Positions 1 to 9,300 of a stretch of DNA of 64,000 bases are shown here, in pieces (the stretch's first letter is position 1; the number at the start of each line of letters is the position of its first letter). Made by a program: the position numbers and the translations under genes. The notes under the pieces are model-generated. The model was not told the DNA's origin and ran no database searches. It was given only the letters and a program-made list of their open reading frames with translations. This stretch comes from Laedolimicola ammoniilytica (GTDB lineage: Bacteria; Bacillota; Clostridia; Lachnospirales; Lachnospiraceae), in contig NZ_JAOQKC010000002.1 of assembly GCF_025567165.1 (NCBI RefSeq), positions 124,001 to 188,000 on the forward strand, given 5' to 3'.

Positions 1-1349
1 GCAGCCGCACTTCCCGGATACATAATCTGAATCTCTGTTTCTGTGACCTTCACCTCATACGGCAAATAACCATTCAGTTCTGATACAGGGACATAGTATT
101 TTCCATCTTTTTCAATAAAATTCACATCAGGAACCACTAGACCATCACTCAATACAGTTCCTGCAGACCACTCAGACTCACCGTTCAATATCCCTTTGCC
201 CTGTTCAAATGCATTTTTTAATATCTCATATTCTGGCCTCGTATTACGGTTCGCAAGCCAATACCCGTCTGCATCACGCAAATTATTTCTTTCATCGTCC
301 GGCAAATGATTATTTTGGTCATAAAAAATCTGTGTTACTCCTGAATAGGTGTACAGTTTTGAATCTTCTGACATATATACCGGCAGCCCTGTTGTCGTAT
401 CGTATCCATAAATTTCATTTTGATCCTGTTCCTTTTGCCTTTCCCATATCGCATAGGCTTCCGCATTAGATGCACCAAATTCTCCATAATAACCATAGGC
501 TGTATCCTCACCAGAATATACCGAATCAAGAATGTGATTCCCAATATACAGCTCTAAGGCGTATGACGGATTCTCCTGTTTCTCACTTTCAGTCTGTTCC
601 TCTGTCAGTTCTTCTTTTGTTTCCGGTATAGACGATGTTATTTCCGGCCTCTTTATCTCTACATCCGTGTTGTCAGAAGCAGCTTGCTCTAAATCTGCAG
701 TCCGGAATGAAAAAAGCAGCACCATCACTATTCCCACAGTTATTACAGCAAATCCAATTTTGACCACCCATTCAAATTTTTCATTATACGCATGAGCAAT
801 AAGATTCTTTGCAACCATAAATAATATTACCCATACCATCAACAATGTAATTCGATTTATCCATGGATTCTTTTGCACCACATCTGTTTCCGACGCTTCT
901 TCTACATTCACCTCTTCCTGTGTCTTCGATTCTACGCTGTTCTCATTTATTTCCGTTGTTTCTTTCTCACTGTTTTTCCCTTTCTCTAACACCGTAACTG
1001 TCACTTCCAGCGTTTCATTCTCTTTGACATATACCTCTCCAGGCGTACATTTCACATCATAATCTGTGTTTGTAAATGTATTCTGAATGGTTGCACTAAC
1101 CAAATACCTTCCCGGAGACATTTCCTTTTCTGCTATGTATCCGCTTTGAGGCAACAAAAAACACTGACCATTTACGATATCAGTGTCTCCGATTCTTACT
1201 ATAAGTCCTTTTTTGAAACCGTCCGGTACTTCTCCCGTAAATTCAATCGTTCCATTTTCTTGAGCTTCTGCCATAATCGAGCTGTCCGCTGCAGATGCTC
1301 CCATGCTCAAAATCAGCCAACATATAAATATCCAAAATATTTTTTTCAT
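1..1349 (-). CDS. Secreted/membrane-anchored protein of the conjugation module, partial (C-terminus beyond window edge)
   Basis: An open frame runs without a stop from ATG at 1349 to base 1, at least 449 codons. AGGAGGTG lies just upstream of the start. The N-terminus is a signal peptide (MKKIFWIFICWLILSMGASA). Next come a beta-rich extracellular part, an acidic Glu/Thr-rich linker, and two hydrophobic segments near residues 160-180 and 190-215. A second exported region rich in Tyr and Asn follows. The last residues (KDGKYYVPVSELNGY) resemble the repeat unit of copper-amine-oxidase-type stalk domains found in Clostridium wall proteins. It starts 9 bases after the stop of the NlpC/P60 gene, so it is probably co-transcribed with it. 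A surface or mating-channel accessory role is inferred. No enzyme motif is visible. Confidence 0.75.
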   Translation of the reverse strand, partial: MKKIFWIFICWLILSMGASAADSSIMAEAQENGTIEFTGEVPDGFKKGLIVRIGDTDIVNGQCFLLPQSGYIAEKEMSPGRYLVSATIQNTFTNTDYDVKCTPGEVYVKENETLEVTVTVLEKGKNSEKETTEINENSVESKTQEEVNVEEASETDVVQKNPWINRITLLMVWVILFMVAKNLIAHAYNEKFEWVVKIGFAVITVGIVMVLLFSFRTADLEQAASDNTDVEIKRPEITSSIPETKEELTEEQTESEKQENPSYALELYIGNHILDSVYSGEDTAYGYYGEFGASNAEAYAIWERQKEQDQNEIYGYDTTTGLPVYMSEDSKLYTYSGVTQIFYDQNNHLPDDERNNLRDADGYWLANRNTRPEYEILKNAFEQGKGILNGESEWSAGTVLSDGLVVPDVNFIEKDGKYYVPVSELNGYLPYEVKVTETEIQIMYPGSAA

Positions 1350-1358
1350 GGACACCTC

Positions 1359-2924
1359 CTAGTCAAACGCATTGTAACGATAGCAATATTGATAGCTTGA
1401 TATATTTCCATAATAGCAATCCCCATAGGTCATAACCGACCCAGGCGAGGTACATTCTATATATAGATCCTGGCCTCCAATATTTCCGCCATAAATTACA
1501 ACATGCCTGACTCCTCTTGCATTCTGATGCCAGAAAACATCCCCTGGCTGCTTTTCTGAACGATCTACTCTATGAAAATACGATGACGATGCATAATCAG
1601 CCGTTGTACTGCAATCACTGTCAAAACCAGCACTCCAGTAGCTCCATCTGACAAAGCTGGAACAATCCAGATACTGTCCAACCGTAAAATTATCCGGGCC
1701 GGTTCCTGCAAGCGAACGAAGCGGCTGGCTATACTGGAACATACCTACACCCTTTAATGCTGCTTCCACCACTGCAATCCTGTCTTCACTTATTCCCTGG
1801 CTTCTTAATTCTGCCAATATCGCCTGTATCTCCGGATTATCCATGCTGCCAAATCCACCATATCCTACTACGATAGATAAGGCTTCTGCCATTCCCATAG
1901 CATTTTGATAATCTTCCGGCGACATTTGAAAAACCTGATCCTTAAATTCCTGTTCTCCGGTATACTGGATAAACGTCATTACCTCCAGCTCGTATTTCTG
2001 AACCGACTTTTCATTCTCTCCCTCATATTCTGTTTCTATTCCATTATCTGTCGCTGTGGTAATATAATTATTTGTATCATTGATTGCTACCGTTCCTGAA
2101 AACGAAAACGCATCCGGAGATAATGCGCTTATATCAGCCGTCTGCGTTCTAAAAAGTAAGTCTTTGTTCTCTTTTATCAGTTTTCGCAATCCTTTTAACG
2201 TGGGCGTATTCTTGGTTTCCTCATAATCCTCCGTCAGTGAATCTGCATCATACTCGTCCCAATTTTCATCTTCTTCAATATTGGTGTAATATGACTCATC
2301 ATGATCTGTACTTTCCTCATCTGCCATAGATGCATTCCACAAATCGTACATTTCCAGCATTCGCATAATGCTTTGATTGATCGCAATCTGGTCATCATCT
2401 GAACTATCCCCTACATCATCTCCAAACATTCCGCTATATGTATGCCTAAATGTCAAATCTACTTCATCAGCTCCATCCACATCCAGTGATTCCCATGCAT
2501 TATGTACGGCCTCCGATATGATGTTATAGTGTCGCTCGGCCTGTTTCCGGCACCTTTTATATGCCTTTTTATAGATTTTCTCAAGCTTCGTCTCATATTC
2601 TTCATAATTTGCTTCTATGGACCATGTTCCTTCCTCCCCTGAAAAGAGTTGTGTAAAACACGATGCCAGATTATTTACAACACCCAAGACGCAACATATC
2701 AATAAAAGCAACGCAACTCCCATGGCTATAACTGCTAAAAAGACTGCCTCTATCACATGAAGAATCACTTCCGGATTCTTTGCCACCTCTTTAACTGCCC
2801 CTGCAATATTACCTGCAGCCAAATTAGCTCCTGCTTTAGCTAATGTTTTCGCATCTTGTGCCGCTGTTTTGGCACCATCAGCCAGATCATCGGCCATATT
2901 TTTATTTTCTTCCATACTGCTCAT
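1359..2924 (-). CDS. VirB1-like NlpC/P60 peptidoglycan hydrolase with membrane anchor
   Basis: The protein has 521 residues. An Ala/Lys-rich N-terminus is followed by a membrane segment at about residues 55-85. A long acidic region follows (runs of Asp/Glu near 160-240). The C-terminal NlpC/P60-type domain has the catalytic Cys at about 421 in LDCSSFVRW and the His at about 474 in RHVVIYGG. Such hydrolases open the cell wall for Gram-positive type IV secretion systems, the role of VirB1/TcpG/CwlT. Its start overlaps the end of the preceding 165-residue gene by 23 bases, which indicates translational coupling. No separate lysozyme-like domain is obvious, unlike the two-domain CwlT of Tn916/ICEBs1. 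The catalytic assignment is strong and the conjugation role follows from its neighbours. Confidence 0.85.
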   Translation of the reverse strand: MSSMEENKNMADDLADGAKTAAQDAKTLAKAGANLAAGNIAGAVKEVAKNPEVILHVIEAVFLAVIAMGVALLLLICCVLGVVNNLASCFTQLFSGEEGTWSIEANYEEYETKLEKIYKKAYKRCRKQAERHYNIISEAVHNAWESLDVDGADEVDLTFRHTYSGMFGDDVGDSSDDDQIAINQSIMRMLEMYDLWNASMADEESTDHDESYYTNIEEDENWDEYDADSLTEDYEETKNTPTLKGLRKLIKENKDLLFRTQTADISALSPDAFSFSGTVAINDTNNYITTATDNGIETEYEGENEKSVQKYELEVMTFIQYTGEQEFKDQVFQMSPEDYQNAMGMAEALSIVVGYGGFGSMDNPEIQAILAELRSQGISEDRIAVVEAALKGVGMFQYSQPLRSLAGTGPDNFTVGQYLDCSSFVRWSYWSAGFDSDCSTTADYASSSYFHRVDRSEKQPGDVFWHQNARGVRHVVIYGGNIGGQDLYIECTSPGSVMTYGDCYYGNISSYQYCYRYNAFD

Positions 2925-3399
2925 CTTTCTTCGTCTTATTTGAAATCAGTTTATATGCCACCAAAGATGCATTATCCAGTTCTCCAGAATTACGGAAAGC
3001 AAATTCGTAGGTTTCGCTTTTATGCAATACTAAATTTTTCATTTCATGCAGGTAAATCAAAACCTCTTTTTCCTCACGCTCATCCCAATACTCCCCAGCC
3101 TCGTTTATTGTCATCCGGATCTGATAATTTGTTTTTGGAATTTTCATAGCCTTTCGTATAATATTTCCCTGGATTTCTATATTTTCACACACTCCCCTGC
3201 AGATCAGAATTTTTCCCTTTCGATACTGATTATAGAAATCATACATGTTTGCACCGATAGCTGCTATAAAAACAAGAAGCACTATTGCAATTTTCCAGTC
3301 CCCATGAATCAAAAAAGATATCATCACCAGACTCAGGATTCCAATCGCTATGACCGGTTTCTGAATCCGATCCTTCACTATTGTCGGTAAATTATTCAT
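2902..3399 (-). CDS. Small membrane protein of the conjugation module, unknown function
   Basis: The protein has 165 residues, with RBS GAGGTG before ATG at 3399. Two adjacent hydrophobic stretches (about residues 15-35 and 37-55) would anchor the N-terminus. The rest is a soluble alpha/beta-looking domain with no motif I recognise. It lies between the VirB6-like and the NlpC/P60 genes, with an 18-base gap to the former and an overlap with the latter, so it belongs to the transfer operon. A VirB8-like role is possible from size and topology, but VirB8 proteins normally have one membrane segment. I do not assign it. Confidence 0.7.
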   Translation of the reverse strand: MNNLPTIVKDRIQKPVIAIGILSLVMISFLIHGDWKIAIVLLVFIAAIGANMYDFYNQYRKGKILICRGVCENIEIQGNIIRKAMKIPKTNYQIRMTINEAGEYWDEREEKEVLIYLHEMKNLVLHKSETYEFAFRNSGELDNASLVAYKLISNKTKKDEQYGRK

Positions 3400-3416
3400 A
3401 TGTCACCTCTCGTTTC

Positions 3417-5090
3417 TTAGATATAGTCATGTTCACGCAGGAAATCCGTATATGCATCAACCAGATCCTTCGGACTTCCATCTGTTTTATGTCCAGTAGC
3501 TTTAGCCCAGTCTTTCAGCACCTCATATGCTGCACTTCCGACATTACCAACTTCTCTAGTGGGCTGCACAGAATTTTCAGATGTTCTCTCCACAAACCGC
3601 CATATATTATCCGGATTCTCAGCATATGCCGCATTAGCCTCTGCAACAGCTGCATTAAGCTGATTTTGAGCTTTCTCGTTCGGCACGTACTCCCTGCTGT
3701 CTTTCTTATATTCTGTCTCCTGCTGTTCAAATGCTTTCGGTACGTGATCATGGTAACATACAAATTCTTTTCCATCCTCACTTCTGGAATGAGCTAAAGA
3801 AGTTATTCCCTCTTCTTCTTTTCCCAGCTTTTCTGCAACACTGTAATTTTTATCACCATTCAGGCTGTAGCAGCTGACTACGTTTCTTGTAACGCTTCCA
3901 TCTGTACCCTCTTTTTCAAATGTTAAAGAACCTTTTCCCGTATCAGGATTATAGGAGCCACCTGTCAGTTTACCCATGCCTCCAGCTTTGGCTGCATTCA
4001 CTACATTATCTCCAAATACACCTTTCGCCTGCAGTTCCATATCTTTATTGCTATCAAATGGAATCGCCTGGCTCTCTTTCACATCCATACAATTCGGAAT
4101 TTTAGAGTGCGGATAACTTGTCTTTCCACTTTTGTCCAATCCTGCTATCGTTCTCATTGCTGTCTGCATTCCTGTGGCTGTTCCCACAACCTGACTTTTA
4201 GATGGTGTAGCACTTCTCATCTCACTCGCCACCGCTTTTGCTCCTTTTGCTGAAATAGCAGAAAAGACATGTCCTGCCCCTCCGATGATTCCACCACCAA
4301 CAACTCCAGCCGGTCCGGCAATTATTCCTCCTATTCCTGCACCTTTAGCAACACTCATAGCCGTTGAAGCAACCCCTTTTCCTGCTGCTTTTATTCCCTG
4401 TGCTGCTGTCTTGACCGCACTGTTATTACCTCTCACACTTTTTGCAACACTGTTCGCAGTTGCTTTCATTCCATTTCCAAAATTCTTAACTGCTGCAGAA
4501 GCTCTACCCGGTGCTGCTTTTATAGCTCCAGGTACATTCCCGATAAACTGGCCTGCTTTTGCTTTTAATCCAATAAGACCTCCAGCGCCAAATTTCCCTC
4601 CAGAATTTGAGCCACCGCCAAATCCCGGAATTCTTCCTGTCATCATCTGTGCTGCTGCTCGATAGTTCGACATAATTTCGGGAATATCTCCCATCATTTT
4701 TCCGGATGACATACTGGTTAATCCCCAATTCTGGAGCATCTGCTCCGCATTTTGCACTACTTTCAAATATCCTATCTGCATCATAAAGACAAGTAATATG
4801 GATGAGGATGCATCTGTTGCTGCAGCAATAAATCCACCTGCAATATTTACGCAAAATACCCTGATAAACCAAGCATTCAAAATCATTAGAGCCAGCTGTG
4901 TCACCATTGTCCTGACATAACTCCAAAATACAAATTGCGTACTGGCGCTCGTTAAAGTACACAGCGTACAGGGACAAAGATACAGCTGCACACAGAAATT
5001 AGCATATCTCGAAAAAAGTTGAAACCATACCTTCATAAAATTCCATAGAAGAATGATTACAAGAATGATCACAAATACGCTGCCAATAAA
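3417..5090 (-). pseudogene. VirB6/TrbL-like conjugation channel protein, C-terminal part (gene split by nested element)
   Basis: This is the 3' part of a gene whose 5' part is at 19642-20151. Reading from 5090 the frame gives FIGSVFVIILVIILLWNFMK and then three or more hydrophobic segments (about 200 residues). A long Gly/Ala/Lys-rich low-complexity region and a polar C-terminal tail of about 300 residues follow, ending at 3417. This layout is typical of VirB6/TrbL-type polytopic proteins of Gram-positive type IV secretion systems. Upstream of 5090 the frame runs into a stop inside the inserted element. Translation might still start at GTG 5072, giving 551 residues, but that product lacks the first half of the membrane domain. 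Joining both parts gives about 729 residues. Confidence 0.85.
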
Positions 5091-5091
5091 A

Positions 5092-5096
5092 ATTTT
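5092..5096. repeat. ATTTT at left junction of nested element (pairs with 19637-19641)
   Basis: ATTTT occurs at the left edge of the nested element and again at 19637-19641. Removing one copy with the DNA between restores the reading frame ACT-AAA-ATT-TTT-ATT of the VirB6-like gene. An A+T-rich target of this kind suits Tn916-family integrases. It could be the crossover overlap or a chance match within an AT-rich target. Confidence 0.65.
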
Positions 5097-5186
5097 GATA
5101 CCTACAATTCTTTAACACCTAACTGGTATTATAAAGTGTTACGATAAAATCCGCAATGCCTTGATTTTACTACAGTTTTGGCAAGT

Positions 5187-5266
5187 GAGCTTTCCCTTAG
5201 ACTTTCCCTTATGTTATATCCTTTTCCCTTGTGTTACGACACCTCATAAGGGCAAAAACAAGGGAA
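5187..5266. repeat. Cluster of short repeats near left end, probable integrase arm sites
   Basis: The motif TTTCCCTTRK occurs three times in tandem (about 5191, 5203 and 5224) and twice in inverted form (5246, 5258). The last 26 bases (5241-5266, starting ACCTCATAAGGGCAAAAACA) recur exactly at 19551-19576 near the other end. In Tn916-like elements the N-terminal domain of the integrase binds short direct repeats placed inside both ends, so these are candidate arm-type sites. They lie 90-170 bases inside the left junction. Confidence 0.6.
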
Positions 5267-5371
5267 GCAAAATCCGGTAACAGCTAATAACATTATATAA
5301 ATCACATAATCGGCTGGAACTGGTCAAGATGCTTCTACAACTGAAACAGATAAGAGAAAGGACTTTGCAAT

Positions 5372-5614
5372 ATGAATATCGTTCATGCAGAATATAATAA
5401 ATATCACAACATCATAGACATCAATTATTACAATGGCTACATACTTCGGATTGACTGTGGCAAGGCAGAAGATGGATTGATTACTACTCCTAACTCTCAA
5501 CGAATGTTGGATGCACTGGCGATTGACAATCCACTAGAATATGCCCGTTTGTATCTTGATTCAGAAATGCAAGATTGGGTGAATGCGATGAATATGGAAT
5601 GGTATAGCACTTGA
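5372..5614 (+). CDS. Small hypothetical protein of the nested element
   Basis: The protein has 80 residues, acidic and without membrane segments or signal peptide. AGAAAGGA lies about 9 bases before ATG. It is the only gene between the left end of the nested element and the cargo block. A general look of YNGYILRIDCGKAEDGL followed by DNPLEYARLYLD reminds me of small uncharacterised proteins (DUF6061-like) seen on Firmicutes mobile elements, but I cannot confirm the family. No function is assigned. Confidence 0.6.
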   Translation: MNIVHAEYNKYHNIIDINYYNGYILRIDCGKAEDGLITTPNSQRMLDALAIDNPLEYARLYLDSEMQDWVNAMNMEWYST

Positions 5615-5700
5615 TAAAAGAACATAAAAATGAGAAGAAATCTGTCAAAAGTATTTCTATAAAATACGATATTTCTTTAGCCCTTCCATAAATAATGAAA

Positions 5701-5748
5701 TAGAGCCGATAACTCACAATCGAAATAACGAGTGATTCATCGGCTCTA
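5701..5748. terminator. Bidirectional hairpin between converging genes
   Basis: TAGAGCCGAT (5701-5710) pairs with ATCGGCTCTA (5739-5748), with partial inner pairing. It sits between the end of the plus-strand gene (5614) and the end of the minus-strand gene (5795), as expected for a shared terminator. T-rich DNA follows on the plus side. Confidence 0.6.
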
Positions 5749-5794
5749 TATTTTATGGTTATGGATATCATGAGTATCGCTTTATATGCAATTG

Positions 5795-6157
5795 CTATTT
5801 TGTTAATTCCCAATATTTATGACCCATAAAGAAGATTGTTAATTCGTTTTGATCTACTTCTATCTCAAAATTCACGCTATTATCTCTCTGTTCCACAAAA
5901 ATCATATTTGAGGAAGATATGCTATATAATGCATTGCCACAGGTAATACCCAATTCGGGCATATCTTTGTTTACAACAAGTCCTCCATTTTCTTGAAAGG
6001 TAAACACTTCCTCTGCATTTGCATTCTTCCATGTACCAATAATATTTTTTTTATTCTGAATGTGCTTTATTTTTCCAACACATACAACGATAAGTATAGC
6101 TACACTTACAATTAAAGCAATGCCTACAACACTCTTTGCCAATTTCTTTTTATTCAA
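5795..6157 (-). CDS. Membrane-anchored small protein with lipocalin-like extracytoplasmic domain
   Basis: The protein has 120 residues. The start is TTG at 6157 with GGAG ten bases before it. One N-terminal membrane segment (about residues 8-28) is followed by a beta-rich domain of the pattern IIGTWKNANAEEVFTFQENGGLVV. This is typical of small lipocalin-like or DUF5640-type exported domains in Firmicutes. It is the last gene of the minus-strand cargo block, 138 bases after the 227-residue gene. It might be an immunity or stress protein, but this is only inference. Confidence 0.6.
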   Translation of the reverse strand: MNKKKLAKSVVGIALIVSVAILIVVCVGKIKHIQNKKNIIGTWKNANAEEVFTFQENGGLVVNKDMPELGITCGNALYSISSSNMIFVEQRDNSVNFEIEVDQNELTIFFMGHKYWELTK

Positions 6158-6295
6158 TTTCTATTATCTCCATTTTTAGTTTCTTTAAGATTGAATGATT
6201 CCATATTGCTTAATTCAGTATCTCCATGAATTTCTAACATTGATACGCTTCTCACAGGAAATAGAATAGGAGAGATTCATTCATAAATAATTAAA

Positions 6296-6979
6296 TCATT
6301 CATACTTACCTGAATTTGTAATGTTTTTCCATATTTTCTCATAATTATCTACTATAGTTTTTTCTGAGGTCAAAAATGCAAACATAGATATACTTGAATA
6401 GAGAGTTTCCGCCGAATCAAAAACCACACAACTTTCATCATGAGTTAGATTTCTCTTTGAATATATTTCCGATACAGGCATAAATGAATTTTCTTCCTCT
6501 TTGGTGTATTTATACCCATCAATACATCCTAGATTTTTTAAAAATATTAAATAAGTATCTTCGGTCTTCAGATATTGCCATCCGTTAGTGTAAAATTCTT
6601 CACCTCTAACAAATGATACAGGTTCTATAATGTAAATACAGTCACCTACTGAAAGATTAGCAGAATTATCCTTATAGATTTCCTCTATTTTTACCATTGT
6701 TTTTGTTGATCGTAAACTCATTTCACGAGAATTTGTTACAGTTATACGAGCTATTAAAGAAGAATCTTTTTCCATATCATCCAATGAGTAATTACTTTCA
6801 TTGTTAAAGTAAGAAGTTTTCTGCCCTCCTGTATAGAAAATTTCCATAGCTGTATTTTCTGATAAAGCAATATCAGGATCATGAACCCCTGTAGTTGTTT
6901 TTATCCCAGTCTTTCCATAGAATAAGGCTGTCACCATACAAATGATTACAACACAGATAGTTAATACAAATTTCTTCAT
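6296..6979 (-). CDS. Exported protein related to the lipoprotein at 10156, unknown function
   Basis: The protein has 227 residues with an N-terminal membrane or signal segment (KKFVLTICVVIICMVTALFYG) and no lipobox Cys. The middle reads SSLIARITVTNS, then VKIEEIYKDNSANLSVGDCIYIIE, then EDTYLIFLKNL. The same order of segments (FVAKVVSC, IQVLENIKGE, SIYIFLAY) occurs in the lipoprotein at 10156-10827, so the two look like distant relatives. Its ATG overlaps the last base of the ABC ATPase gene, so it is translationally coupled to the transporter. It may be an accessory or immunity component of the exporter. No catalytic motif is seen. Confidence 0.65.
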   Translation of the reverse strand: MKKFVLTICVVIICMVTALFYGKTGIKTTTGVHDPDIALSENTAMEIFYTGGQKTSYFNNESNYSLDDMEKDSSLIARITVTNSREMSLRSTKTMVKIEEIYKDNSANLSVGDCIYIIEPVSFVRGEEFYTNGWQYLKTEDTYLIFLKNLGCIDGYKYTKEEENSFMPVSEIYSKRNLTHDESCVVFDSAETLYSSISMFAFLTSEKTIVDNYEKIWKNITNSGKYE

Positions 6980-7623
6980 TACATCAACTCCTTAATTTTA
7001 CCAAATTCCATGCATATCTTCTCATCCGCTAATATTTCAATATCTTCTTTATTATGGCTTGTCAGTATAGTAATGGTATCATTCTTTTTTTCTTCCAATA
7101 TACGTTCACGAAATAAATCAATGCTATGCTGATCCAATGCGTTAGTTGGCTCATCCAAAAGCAAAATTTTTGGATGTTCCATCAGTGCTTGACAAAGAGC
7201 TAGTTTTTGACGCATTCCTAATGAATATTTATTTACTTTTTTCTTTGATTTGGGATCAAGACCAAAGTATATCATTATTTCATATATTTCTTCATCTGAT
7301 ACAATTCCTTTTATATTGGAAAGCATTTTCAAATTTTCAAATCCTGAATACATACTCCAAAAAGAAATATTTTCAATAACAGCTCCTAAATCTGGTAAAA
7401 CATCCATATCTTTATGTAATGCCTTGTGATTATATTTTATGTATCCTTTGTCTGTATTTATAAAACCTGCAATGGCTCTGAGTAGCATTGTTTTACCTGA
7501 ACCATTTTTACCATATATTCCATATATTTTACCAGATTCAAATGTATAACTGATATCATCAAGCACTTTTTCACCTTTAATTGACTTTGAAATAGATTTT
7601 ACATATAAATTCATGGATATCAT
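6979..7623 (-). CDS. ABC transporter ATP-binding protein
   Basis: The protein has 214 residues, the length of a stand-alone ABC ATPase. Walker A is GKNGSGKT at about 38-45, the signature is YSLGMRQKLAL, and Walker B is ILLLDEPTNALD, followed by the switch region TSHNKED. It is followed directly by its partner protein at 6296 and preceded by two permeases (7629 and 8416) with 5 bases or an overlap between genes, so it forms one transporter. The BcrA/SpaF-like type is common in self-protection against or export of antimicrobial peptides. Context (secreted protein, protease, agr genes) fits, but the substrate is unknown. Confidence 0.9.
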   Translation of the reverse strand: MISMNLYVKSISKSIKGEKVLDDISYTFESGKIYGIYGKNGSGKTMLLRAIAGFINTDKGYIKYNHKALHKDMDVLPDLGAVIENISFWSMYSGFENLKMLSNIKGIVSDEEIYEIMIYFGLDPKSKKKVNKYSLGMRQKLALCQALMEHPKILLLDEPTNALDQHSIDLFRERILEEKKNDTITILTSHNKEDIEILADEKICMEFGKIKELM

Positions 7624-7628
7624 TCACC

Positions 7629-8429
7629 TCACAATATTTGTTTTTTTTCGCAAAGAAATTTACCTATCCACACCAAAACAGCGGATGATATAACTGAAAT
7701 GAGACAGCTTGACTTAAAATTCAATAAATCTATATTGCTTGTAGTCCATTCGTAATTTTCTTCGACATAATATATAATAAGCTTGTTATGCCAATTAAAT
7801 AAAGGAATATGTAGCAAGGAATAATGCCAAATTTTCCATATAACATTTCCCATTGAAAAATAAAATCCACACACCATTACTGGAATAAAAAATACAATAA
7901 ATGCAACGATGTATCCTATAATTGAATCTTTCCAAAATGAAAACAAATAACTAATCATTTGCAAATGAAAAATCTCTATCAATAGCATAAAAATAACTTT
8001 GAAATCTTCTAAGCCATTAGAGGTATGCTCTACAAAAAGAAAAAACAAATAATCGGAAACAACTACAATACAGTCACGTAATATCATTTTTATTAATATA
8101 TCCTTATAAATTATGTGTTTTTTCCCATAACGAGGAAGTAGAATTACCATGTTATCATTTGCATCATTAAATAAGTCCATTGTAAGATAACAAATCTCAA
8201 GGATAAACAAAATCGCAAAAAATGATAAAGATATAAGGTCAAACGAATGATCTATTAGTATTCCCCCAAAATATATTTGTGAACGTACTCCTTCTGTTAT
8301 TGTAACCAGACTATTATGAAACCCCAAGTACACATTAGCATAAAAATATCTAATTACAAATGTTATAAGTGATACTAGTAAGCATTTTCCAACATTAACA
8401 TTCAAAATTTTTTTCTTATATAACTTCAT
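7629..8429 (-). CDS. ABC transporter permease, second subunit
   Basis: The protein has 266 residues with about six hydrophobic segments, a basic N-terminus and no large soluble domain, as in ABC-2-like permeases of peptide transporters. It overlaps the preceding permease gene by 14 bases and precedes the ATPase by 5 bases, so the three are one operon. Sequence is too diverged for a family name. It is likely the second half of a heteromeric channel. Confidence 0.75.
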   Translation of the reverse strand: MKLYKKKILNVNVGKCLLVSLITFVIRYFYANVYLGFHNSLVTITEGVRSQIYFGGILIDHSFDLISLSFFAILFILEICYLTMDLFNDANDNMVILLPRYGKKHIIYKDILIKMILRDCIVVVSDYLFFLFVEHTSNGLEDFKVIFMLLIEIFHLQMISYLFSFWKDSIIGYIVAFIVFFIPVMVCGFYFSMGNVIWKIWHYSLLHIPLFNWHNKLIIYYVEENYEWTTSNIDLLNFKSSCLISVISSAVLVWIGKFLCEKKQIL

Positions 8430-9258
8430 AATTTTTTATTTTTCTCTGTATAATGCCAATACTTAATCCAAAAATAAGCAATATCAGAACAATTTCTCCT
8501 ATTATATTTCCATGAACATTAGGCATAATATAACCTTGTATAGAGAATTCATTTAGCCCAAAGACAGAAACAATCAAATTAAAAACAATATAGAATATAA
8601 ACAAAGCACCAGGTATCTTTGCGAAATATAGAACTTTCATTTTGTTATAATATGAAAGAGCATAAGCTAAGATAGCTAATCCCGAGCCAAAAATTCCGTA
8701 ATTAAAAATGTATATTAGATTATATAAAGTTGGATGTTGCAATCTCACCATATCAAGAAAATTGTCAGCGTTATATGATACCAAACCTATAGCGTAATCA
8801 GGTTCTCCCCAAGCACTGTCATATCCATGTATTGGATATGTCAAGTGGCATAATAATAAATTTATGAGCATTGGTATTGTTATTGTCAAAAAGGTTACAA
8901 TCAGAATGCCAAATAATTTTCCTGCTAAATATTTCTTTTTCCCGATTCTTTGAATAAGTAGGATTGAACTATTGCTTTTTTCTTCTCTTATTAAGGAAAG
9001 TGATGCAATAATTGTTGCATAAACAGGCAATAACAGATACATTATATATGGAATATATGCCGCTTCAGTGCCCTGTAATACGAAATTTTCATTTGCTGAA
9101 CGAATAAATTGATAACTTTTTCCTATATCATTTTTTACACATAAAATATACGAAGCAATATTTAAAATCATTAGAGCAATAAAAACAACTTTATATTCTG
9201 CACGATCAATACAATGTTTGATTTCTATAAGAACCATTTTTTTCATAATCTTTACCAA
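8416..9258 (-). CDS. ABC transporter permease, first subunit
   Basis: The protein has 280 residues. A membrane segment near residues 25-45 is followed by a large extracytoplasmic loop and a group of helices (IPYIMYLLLPVYATIIASLSLIREEKSNSS). The loop-then-helix pattern with IREEKSN is typical of ABC-2 type permeases related to antibiotic/peptide resistance. It starts just after a hairpin (9261-9290) that separates it from the small secreted protein gene, so it may be expressed at a lower level than that gene. Confidence 0.75.
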   Translation of the reverse strand: MVKIMKKMVLIEIKHCIDRAEYKVVFIALMILNIASYILCVKNDIGKSYQFIRSANENFVLQGTEAAYIPYIMYLLLPVYATIIASLSLIREEKSNSSILLIQRIGKKKYLAGKLFGILIVTFLTITIPMLINLLLCHLTYPIHGYDSAWGEPDYAIGLVSYNADNFLDMVRLQHPTLYNLIYIFNYGIFGSGLAILAYALSYYNKMKVLYFAKIPGALFIFYIVFNLIVSVFGLNEFSIQGYIMPNVHGNIIGEIVLILLIFGLSIGIIQRKIKNYEVI

Positions 9259-9260
9259 AA

Positions 9261-9290
9261 GGGCATAAACCCACGAAGAGGTTTATGCCC
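9261..9290 (-). terminator. Hairpin between secreted-protein gene and ABC operon
   Basis: GGGCATAAACC (9261-9271) pairs perfectly with GGTTTATGCCC (9280-9290). On the minus strand the stem is followed by TTTTGG. It lies 10 bases after the stop of the secreted-protein gene and a few bases before the ABC permease start. It can act as a partial terminator that lets some transcription through. Confidence 0.7.
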
Positions 9291-9300
9291 ATCCCTTCTG

